Shown piece after piece: positions 58,141-64,000 of a stretch of DNA of 64,000 nucleotides (position 1 is its first letter; every line of letters starts with the position of its first letter). The notes beneath the pieces are model-generated. The model was not told where the DNA came from. It saw nothing but the letters and a program-made list of their open reading frames with translations, and searched no databases. The DNA comes from an uncultured Eubacteriales bacterium (GTDB taxonomy: Bacteria; Bacillota; Clostridia; Christensenellales; Aristaeellaceae). Both the position numbers and the translations under genes were made by a program. The DNA is taken from NCBI GenBank assembly GCA_902781095.1, contig CACZHW010000001.1:1-64000 (forward strand). Direction: 5' to 3'.

Positions 58141-59546
58141 CCCTTCACCTCCTCCGTCCTCTCGTCACAGGCGAGACTGCGGACGAGCGCAGCCGCCGTC
58201 ACCAGCACTGCGGCGCCCTGCACGATGGCAGCCCACCGCAGCGGGATGAGCGGGCCACCCGGCAGCCCGCCCGTATAGCACAGGTAGGAAGCGAAGCCGA
58301 AGAGCAGCGGCAAAAAGAACAGCCGGGGACAGCAGGCCGCCACCGCGACGGACAGCACGTCCGCCCCGAAGGTGTAGCGCTCATGCATCTTGGGCAGGAA
58401 GTAGGGCACGGCCGACAGGGACAGCAGGCAGAAAAGCATCACGCTCCTGTGGCTGATTCTCCCGCGGTGAAGGCAGACGAGCGCGCAGACCGCGAGCAGC
58501 ACGGCGAAGGCCATCATCATCGCCATCGGGGAGAAGAAACGGAACTTCTGCTCGGGCGTCAGCGTCGAAGGCAGCAGCTGCCAGAGGTTGTTGCCGTTCA
58601 TCGTCATAAAGTTGTACTGCCCCGCCTGCTGGAAGTAGCAGGTGAGCACGTGATGCAGCGACTTTCCGCCCCAGAGCGCAGGGATCATCATGACCATGTA
58701 AGCCGCGGGGATGAGCGGCAAATGTCGCAGTTTGAGGTCCCGCCTCAGCCAAAGCGGCAGCAGGACAGGCAGGAAAAACACCGTCTGCAGTTTGAAGGAG
58801 AGCGCGACCCCGAAGAGGAAGAGGCACCCGGCGCTGCGCCGGGTCATCCCCAGATAGAGGGCCATGAGGCAGATGGAGACGTAAATGGCGTCGCACTGGC
58901 CCCAGTAGGCGCCGTTGAAGACCACGGTGGGCAGCATCGCCGTCAGGTGGTACAGGCAGAGCCGGACGCCGTCGCCCCGCACCTGCAGGGACGCGAGCTT
59001 TACGACGGCGGTACACAGCAGCACCTCGAAGGCGACGGACCAGGCCTTGACCAGATAGTGCCAGGGATAGTCGCGCACGCGCGAGATAATCTGCAGCAGA
59101 TACAGGTAGGGGGGCGTGTAATCGCTCTCCAGATAGCGCCCCAGCCCCTCGCGGATGCCGTAGCGCGAGTAATTGTAAATCCAGTTGGACAGGAAGATCT
59201 GGTAATCGTCGCTCTGGTAATCGAGCAGGGAGACTTTGGCCAGCAGCACGCAGCCGGTGACCAAGGCCGCGAGCACGAGGCCGTAGAGCGGCAGCCTGCG
59301 AAACAGGCGCAGCTGCACGGCGAAGGAAAACGCGAAGATCGCCGTGTAGACGAGCGCCGTAAAGCGCTGCAGCGGCACGGGATCCCCGCCGTACACCTCG
59401 TCGATCGACGCGTAGCGCGCATGGCACGCGAACAGGTAAAAGACCGCCGCCGACAGTGCGAGCAGCACGAGGCGCGCCGCGGTCCCCGTGCGCCTGGCCA
59501 GCAGGTTCCGCAGCCCCTCGTCCATTCTGTCCAGCTGTCTCGTCAT
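58137..59546 (-). CDS. GT-C-type glycosyltransferase-like membrane protein (copy A)
   Basis: A 469-residue polytopic protein with about ten helices. YQSDDYQIFLSNWIYNYSRYGIREGLGRYLESDYTPPYLYLL provides the acidic active-site residues after the first helices, and FLPKMHERYTFGADVLSV near the C-terminus is the family signature. YWGQCDAIYVSICLMALYLG is shared with copies B and C. Probably adds a sugar from a lipid carrier to an envelope glycan. It overlaps the dehydrogenase gene by four bases (ATGA) and copy B by four. Confidence 0.86.
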   Translation of the reverse strand: MTRQLDRMDEGLRNLLARRTGTAARLVLLALSAAVFYLFACHARYASIDEVYGGDPVPLQRFTALVYTAIFAFSFAVQLRLFRRLPLYGLVLAALVTGCVLLAKVSLLDYQSDDYQIFLSNWIYNYSRYGIREGLGRYLESDYTPPYLYLLQIISRVRDYPWHYLVKAWSVAFEVLLCTAVVKLASLQVRGDGVRLCLYHLTAMLPTVVFNGAYWGQCDAIYVSICLMALYLGMTRRSAGCLFLFGVALSFKLQTVFFLPVLLPLWLRRDLKLRHLPLIPAAYMVMMIPALWGGKSLHHVLTCYFQQAGQYNFMTMNGNNLWQLLPSTLTPEQKFRFFSPMAMMMAFAVLLAVCALVCLHRGRISHRSVMLFCLLSLSAVPYFLPKMHERYTFGADVLSVAVAACCPRLFFLPLLFGFASYLCYTGGLPGGPLIPLRWAAIVQGAAVLVTAAALVRSLACDERTEEVKG

Positions 59547-60586
59547 GCTTCCGCCTCTTTTCTCGTCCGGCGGCCCCGCTCTGCCGCCTCAAGGATTTTC
59601 TGCCAGGTGATCTCCGTCACCGGGATCCCTTCCTCCCGGTTCTGCCTGCGGGTCTTTTCCAGGTTTTCGCCGGGCGCGTGCACGCCGCCGGCGCCGCCCT
59701 CCGAAGGCAGATCGTGCAGGAACCGGATCGCAGCCTCCGTCTTCTCCAGCACAGCGTCAAAGTCGTTCACCGCGGCCGGGTTCACCGCGATGTACACCTG
59801 GCTCATGCGGCTCTCGCCCGCAGAAGGCGGGCCGATCTCGCAGGAAGTCCGGCCGCCGGAGAGCGCCGCCGCCGTGAGATCCAGCATGACGGACAGCGCG
59901 TTGCCCTTCCACAAGGCCATCGGCATCATGAGGCCGCTCTTGCAGATTTCGCCGGGATCGCAGGTCTCCCGTCCCTGCGTGTCGTAGCCGATGGGCTGGG
60001 GCAGCATCCTGCCCTCCTGCGCCATGATTTCCAGCTTGCCGTAGGCGTACTGGCTGACGGCCATGTCCATCAGCAGGCTGCCGCCCTTCCTGGGCAGCGC
60101 CATGCACACGGGGTTGTTGCCCAGCGAGGGGGCCTTGACCCCCCATGCCGCCAGGTTAAGGCAGGTGTTGGTAAAGCAGATGCCCACCAGCCCCGCGTCG
60201 GCGATCATCAGGCCGTAGCGCCCCGCGCGCAGCCAGTGGCTGTTGTTGCGCAGCGCACAGCAGCCGATGCCGTGCGCTTTCGCCAGGGCGATGACGCGCT
60301 CCGCCATCTGCTCCGCGATCAGCGGCCCGACGCCGCCGCGCGCGTCCCAAACCTCCAGCGCGCCGAAGCCGGAGACGCGCTCTGCGCGCGTCACCTTCGC
60401 GTCGCACAGCCCGCTCTCCATGTCAGAGAGGTAGCGCGCGTACCGGTTCATCCCGTGGGAATGCACGCCGTCCAGCGAGTTCCCGGCAAAAATCCCGGCG
60501 AAGTGCCGCGCGTCCGCTTCCTCCAGATAGGGCAGGAGCCCCTCCGTCATCCGCTCAAGCGCTTCCTCATAAGCGATCCGAAGCAT
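59543..60586 (-). CDS. Ldh2-family (malate/L-lactate type) dehydrogenase
   Basis: A 347-residue NAD(P)-dependent oxidoreductase of the Ldh_2 family, which includes malate, ureidoglycolate and 2,3-diketo-L-gulonate reductases. Seen in the sequence: SLDGVHSHGMNRYARYL near residue 40 with the catalytic His, ALRNNSHWLRAGRYG near residue 115, NNPVCMALPRKGG and the C-terminal GGAGGVHAPGE loop. DlgD/YiaK-like keto-sugar reductases are the closest guess. It is embedded between glycosyltransferase genes with overlapping stops, suggesting it makes or recycles a sugar precursor. The ATG at 60586 follows AAAGGATGGG. Confidence 0.88.
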   Translation of the reverse strand: MLRIAYEEALERMTEGLLPYLEEADARHFAGIFAGNSLDGVHSHGMNRYARYLSDMESGLCDAKVTRAERVSGFGALEVWDARGGVGPLIAEQMAERVIALAKAHGIGCCALRNNSHWLRAGRYGLMIADAGLVGICFTNTCLNLAAWGVKAPSLGNNPVCMALPRKGGSLLMDMAVSQYAYGKLEIMAQEGRMLPQPIGYDTQGRETCDPGEICKSGLMMPMALWKGNALSVMLDLTAAALSGGRTSCEIGPPSAGESRMSQVYIAVNPAAVNDFDAVLEKTEAAIRFLHDLPSEGGAGGVHAPGENLEKTRRQNREEGIPVTEITWQKILEAAERGRRTRKEAEA

Positions 60587-60611
60587 GAACCCATCCTTTC
60601 CCGCGGGGGCG

Positions 60612-61871
60612 CTACAGCACCCGTCCGACGAGCGTATAACCGTACAAAAACACAAGCAGCAGCGCGCCGGACAGCGCCAGGGCCGCGGCGTGCGCGCCGC
60701 GCCGCCTGAAGCAGAGCGCCTGCAGCGCCGGGAGGGTGATCAGCCCGTAAAGGTAGCGCGCCCCCGACAGCAGCCACGTGGGCGAAAAGACGACGGCCAC
60801 ATAGACGAAGCTGTACGCCTGCAGCGCGTACGGGAGTTTTCCCGACGCCGCGGCCAGCAGCGCAAACCCGTAGAACATCGAAAAGAGCTGGAAGCCCCAG
60901 GTCCACAGCCAGTCTTCCTCCCCGCGCGTGGTGAAGAAATAGTGCACCGTGTTGGCTGCGGAATCCCAGAAGGTCCCCGGCTGCTGAAACCAGTTTTCCC
61001 GCTGGTAGACGAGGTACTGGAAGGGGTTGCCCGTGACGTGCAGATTGAGCAGCCAGTACGCGAAAAGTCCCCCGAAGATGATCAGCATCTGCCCCAGGGC
61101 GGCGGCCGCGTCCTTCGCCCGGAGGTTGCGCCTGCCCGCGCGCTCCAGCAGGCCGATGAGCGGGAACCCCGCCAGGATGACGCCCGGCATCCGCGTCAGC
61201 GCCGCCCCGAAGCCGCAGACGGCCGCACACCAAGGCTTCCCGCGCTGATACAGCACGGCGCAGGCCAGCGTGAGAAAGAGAAAGAGCGGCTCCGTGTACA
61301 CACAACTGAGAAAGACGCTCATCGGGTTCAGGATGAAATAAGCGACCGCCAGCGCGGCGGCGTTACGGCCGGCCATTCCCTCCGTCAGCGCATAGAGCAG
61401 CGCCGCGGCGCCGCACGAAAGCAGCAGCGAAAGAATCGTGCCGCACAGCAGCGCATCCCCGCCTGTGAGCGGCAAAAAAGCGCGCACCAGCCACGGATAC
61501 AGCGGGAAGAACACCAGCCGCAGCCGCGCGTCGCCCGAGGCGGCATAGCCTTCCAGGGCGATCCCCTCGTAGTGCCGCGCGTCCCAGTGCCGCCAGAGCG
61601 CCCCGAAGCTCTCCGCAAAAGAATCGGAGCCCGCGCCCGTCAGCCTGTACAGGGCATAGGCCGCCGCCAGCAGCAGCAGCCGGCTTGTCAGCATCGCCGC
61701 GCCGCTTTTCGCCATCCCGTGCAGCGGCAGCGCCCCGGCCGGACGGCCCCACGCCGCTTCCCTGCCCTGCAGCAGACGGCCCAGCCCCCGCAGCAACCGA
61801 AGGCCGCAGACGCCCATGAGGGCGATTGACGCCAGGGCGGCCGCGCTTTGGGACCACTCTGCCGCCGTCAT
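60612..61871 (-). CDS. PIG-V-like mannosyltransferase family membrane protein
   Basis: A 419-residue polytopic protein. WDARHYEGIALEGYA near residue 95 is the signature of PIG-V-like GT-C enzymes, RLVFFPLYPWLVRAF follows, and NPMSVFLSCVYTEPLFLFL with the ALTRMPGVIL stretch completes the family pattern. It should transfer a sugar from a polyprenyl carrier at the outer face. Its start overlaps the stop of the membrane/coiled-coil gene by four bases. Together with copies A-C it makes four such enzymes in one operon. Confidence 0.88.
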   Translation of the reverse strand: MTAAEWSQSAAALASIALMGVCGLRLLRGLGRLLQGREAAWGRPAGALPLHGMAKSGAAMLTSRLLLLAAAYALYRLTGAGSDSFAESFGALWRHWDARHYEGIALEGYAASGDARLRLVFFPLYPWLVRAFLPLTGGDALLCGTILSLLLSCGAAALLYALTEGMAGRNAAALAVAYFILNPMSVFLSCVYTEPLFLFLTLACAVLYQRGKPWCAAVCGFGAALTRMPGVILAGFPLIGLLERAGRRNLRAKDAAAALGQMLIIFGGLFAYWLLNLHVTGNPFQYLVYQRENWFQQPGTFWDSAANTVHYFFTTRGEEDWLWTWGFQLFSMFYGFALLAAASGKLPYALQAYSFVYVAVVFSPTWLLSGARYLYGLITLPALQALCFRRRGAHAAALALSGALLLVFLYGYTLVGRVL

Positions 61872-62593
61872 CCTCTTCGCCTGCGCCGTCCGGACGGTGC
61901 GGGATTCTCCTGCGGCTGCGCCTGTGCGGCCTGTGCGGCCTCGTATTCCGCCATTTTCCGCCGGTACTCCGCCAGGTCGCGCTCGTAGCGTTCGCGCTCC
62001 CTCTCGTATTCCTCAAGCTGGCGGCGGTATTCAGCCTGCTCCGGCGTTTCTGTTTCCTCCGGCGTCCCGGGCGCAGGCTCCTCCCGCGTCACGGCGGCAT
62101 ACCGCTGCGTTTCCTCCTGCGCCGCCGCGTCAAACCGGCGCGTCTCATCCGCCGGCGCCTCCGTATAGCGCATCCCCGGATAGGCGCCCAGCTCCTCATC
62201 GCTCACGCCCTCGGCGCGATCCAGGATTTCCTGCTGCTCCGCCTCATCGATGGCGGGCGGGGTAAGCGGAAGCCAGGCCTCGCGCATCTGCTCGGGCGTC
62301 AGCTCCGGCTGCGCGGGGGTGACGCTCTTCTGCCGTTCCGTCTTCTCCTCCAGCCCCAGGCGCTTGCGGATGCGCAGTGCCAGCAGGTGATAGGGGCGCC
62401 ACCGGATGACCCAGACGAGCCAGTCGATGAAAAGCCCCGCCAGGATCATGGCGGCGCACAGCGGCAGCCACGCCTTGGCGAAGGCCGTCAGCAGCAGGGG
62501 GCTGTCCCCCTCCAGCAGACGCCACAGCGACGCAACCAGTCCCCTCGTCCACCCGAGCATCAGTGCGAAGAGGGAATTCATAAATGATCCCAT
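61868..62593 (-). CDS. Membrane protein with long charged coiled-coil tail
   Basis: A 241-residue protein with two hydrophobic segments near residues 8-25 and 38-65, followed by a cytoplasmic tail: a Pro/Glu-rich linker and a coiled coil at about 185-225 built on EYERERERYERDL-type repeats, ending in a basic RRRRR stretch. No family was recognised. The ATG at 62593 follows GCGGAGGAATCC. It lies between cdaR and the PIG-V-like gene in the operon, so it may scaffold the glycosyltransferases. Confidence 0.7.
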   Translation of the reverse strand: MGSFMNSLFALMLGWTRGLVASLWRLLEGDSPLLLTAFAKAWLPLCAAMILAGLFIDWLVWVIRWRPYHLLALRIRKRLGLEEKTERQKSVTPAQPELTPEQMREAWLPLTPPAIDEAEQQEILDRAEGVSDEELGAYPGMRYTEAPADETRRFDAAAQEETQRYAAVTREEPAPGTPEETETPEQAEYRRQLEEYERERERYERDLAEYRRKMAEYEAAQAAQAQPQENPAPSGRRRRRG

Positions 62594-62653
62594 CGGATTC
62601 CTCCGCGATGTCAAAAACCCGGTCGCAACTGCGGCCGGAAGCAAAACCCGTCC

Positions 62654-63976
62654 TCAGTCCCGGACGGTCACCGTAACTTCCGTCGTCCCCAGCGCGCAGC
62701 TGAAATCGGCGGCGTTGTCGATCCGGACGCGGACAGGCAGGGTGTGGCGCCCTTCCTCCAGCCCCGAGGCGTCCACATACAGCTGTACGTCGTCCCTCTC
62801 CAGCCCGGAAATGAAGGTATACCCGCCCGAGAGCAGCGCCGTCGTCCGGCTCTGGGATAGGGTGATTGTCTGATCGTCCTGCGCGCCCTCCGCCGTGATC
62901 GGCACGTTGCGGAACGTGCGCTCCAGCGTCTTTTCCTGCAGCACGGCCGTCGCCGCCATCTGCGCCGGCAGCCGGTTGCGGATGCCGGTGGGCGTCTTCA
63001 GGCGCACGAGTCCCTTGACCGTTCCGGTCGCGCCGGTCAAATCCAGCGCTTCTTCCACCTGGATGACCTCCAGGGCGTCCAGCACCTCCTGGTCCGCCGC
63101 GACGGCGAGCTGCTCGTCATTCGTCCAGGCCTCCACAAGCTCGTAGCCCTCCGCCGGCTCCCCGGTCACCAGTGCGTCTTCGTCGATGGGCACCATCTTC
63201 TGCGGCACCAGGGTCACGTCCACCATGACGCCGGAAGTCACCACGGACTGGTTGGTCACGTTCAGCTTCGGCGAGGAGACGATTTCCCCGTTCGCGTCCT
63301 GCAGCTCAAAACCCAGCGTCATGCGGTCGCTCAGCCGCTCTGCGCTCATCTGCGAGCGGTCCAGGCGGACCGCGATGCGCGCGATGCGCGAGACGACGGA
63401 CTGCGGCCCGGAGACCATGAGCGCGGAGGGATCCGTCTCGTACCCGGCCAGATAGAGCCCTTCGGGCAGCTGCCCTTCCGGCAGCACCACGACGGGCACG
63501 CGGCGCGTGATGTAACGCTCGACCTGCACCTTGACGGAGGACGGCGTGCAGGAGACCACCTGCCCGTAGATCTGGGAGGTGAAGATGACCGTCAGCTCGT
63601 TTTCACCCTCCCCCGTCACCTGGGAGAGCTCCAGATGCGGGTTGTACGCGGAGGCGGAGGCGCGCTCGTAATTGGCCTGCGTCACCTCGGTCACGAAGTC
63701 GACGGTGGGAATCAGCTGCGAAAAGTCGCTCGTCACGATGTAGCCGCGCGAGAGCAGCGAGGCCTCTCCGTTCACCCCCACCGGGATGCGCGGGAAGGTC
63801 TTCTGCCGGGTCAGCGTGCCGTCGGAAGCGACGAAATAGCACCACACGGCGACAGCGAAGACGACGGAGAAGACGCGCAAAAACACCTTGTTGCCGAACA
63901 GATCGTCCAGAAAGCGGCGGATGCGCGCATAGGGGCCGCGGGCCTGGTGCCGCTTCGGCCTTTTATCGTCCATCAT
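62654..63976 (-). CDS. cdaR: YbbR-domain protein (CdaR, regulator of the c-di-AMP cyclase CdaA)
   Basis: A 440-residue protein with one N-terminal membrane helix (VFLRVFSVVFAVAVWCYFVASD near residue 32) and three to four extracytoplasmic YbbR domains. Each carries the family pattern, such as IPVGVNGE, RVPVVVLPEG, LMVSGPQSVVSRI and RNVPITAEG. CdaR binds the diadenylate cyclase CdaA and tunes c-di-AMP; in most Firmicutes cdaA lies just upstream, which here would be beyond the window edge. The ATG at 63976 (two in tandem) follows AAAGGAGG. It begins the operon that continues into the GT-C genes. Confidence 0.9.
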   Translation of the reverse strand: MMDDKRPKRHQARGPYARIRRFLDDLFGNKVFLRVFSVVFAVAVWCYFVASDGTLTRQKTFPRIPVGVNGEASLLSRGYIVTSDFSQLIPTVDFVTEVTQANYERASASAYNPHLELSQVTGEGENELTVIFTSQIYGQVVSCTPSSVKVQVERYITRRVPVVVLPEGQLPEGLYLAGYETDPSALMVSGPQSVVSRIARIAVRLDRSQMSAERLSDRMTLGFELQDANGEIVSSPKLNVTNQSVVTSGVMVDVTLVPQKMVPIDEDALVTGEPAEGYELVEAWTNDEQLAVAADQEVLDALEVIQVEEALDLTGATGTVKGLVRLKTPTGIRNRLPAQMAATAVLQEKTLERTFRNVPITAEGAQDDQTITLSQSRTTALLSGGYTFISGLERDDVQLYVDASGLEEGRHTLPVRVRIDNAADFSCALGTTEVTVTVRD

Positions 63977-64000
63977 GGGCGTTGCGCCTCCTTTGCCCCA

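Noticed and set aside
1..64000. tRNA, rRNA, insertion sequences and phage genes
   Set aside because: No tRNA-like cloverleaf, rRNA stretch, transposase or phage structural gene was recognised by reading both strands. A covariance search could still find a short RNA in the gaps.

Overview
The window is a gene-dense, high-GC stretch of a low-branching Firmicutes-type genome, most likely a Clostridia member of the Christensenellales kind. This placement is inferred from gene content: PPi-dependent phosphofructokinase, a YabN-type MazG, CdaR, a SpoIIE/RsbW/STAS partner-switching set, DUF1538 with a P-II protein, DUF5684/DUF975 membrane proteins, many exported SH3 proteins, AGGAGG ribosome sites and TATAAT promoters. 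No rRNA, tRNA, phage, insertion sequence or CRISPR was seen. Most genes lie on the minus strand in tight operons.

Layout. 0.1-9.2 kb: pgcA, an exported metallophosphoesterase, a membrane-anchored protein of unknown function, a DUF815 ATPase and argS (all minus), then PPi-phosphofructokinase (plus). 9.3-10.8 kb: bioY behind a BirA-like operator, and a nitroreductase. 10.8-17.6 kb: SGNH-like protein, beta-phosphoglucomutase, HU, mazG, a family 2 glycosyltransferase, a coiled-coil protein, coaD and rsmD. 17.7-24.4 kb: membrane protein, formyl-THF cyclo-ligase, alr, HD hydrolase, MscS channel, DUF6056-like protein, ychF. 24.5-30.3 kb: eight small exported proteins in which SH3 proteins alternate with members of a second secreted family, one gene fusing both, plus a Cys/His-repeat protein. 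30.4-32.7 kb: double P-II protein and DUF1538 membrane protein. 32.8-40.5 kb: exported SH3 protein, DUF5684, DUF975/CmpB-like fusion, metallophosphoesterase and an ABC pair of unusual architecture.

41.5-52.2 kb is the most interesting region. It contains a two-ABC-protein exporter of the NHLM/NHLP bacteriocin type (C39 peptidase-ABC, second ABC, very short HlyD-like protein). Next to it is a 72-residue protein with a canonical double-glycine leader joined directly to a LysM domain, and then a partner-switching set: two STAS proteins, an RsbW-like kinase, a degenerate relative, a membrane SpoIIE phosphatase and a divergent PRPP synthetase. One STAS gene has an in-frame TGA at codon 9. I propose that the C39 exporter matures and secretes the LysM miniprotein, perhaps under control of the partner switch; no modification enzyme is visible.

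52.3-64 kb: a VanZ-like protein with a C-terminal VOC-like domain, a UroD-family protein, a YheO-type PAS/HTH regulator, then a translationally coupled operon of four polytopic GT-C-like glycosyltransferases, an Ldh2-type dehydrogenase, a membrane/coiled-coil protein and CdaR (YbbR), probably an envelope glycan locus.
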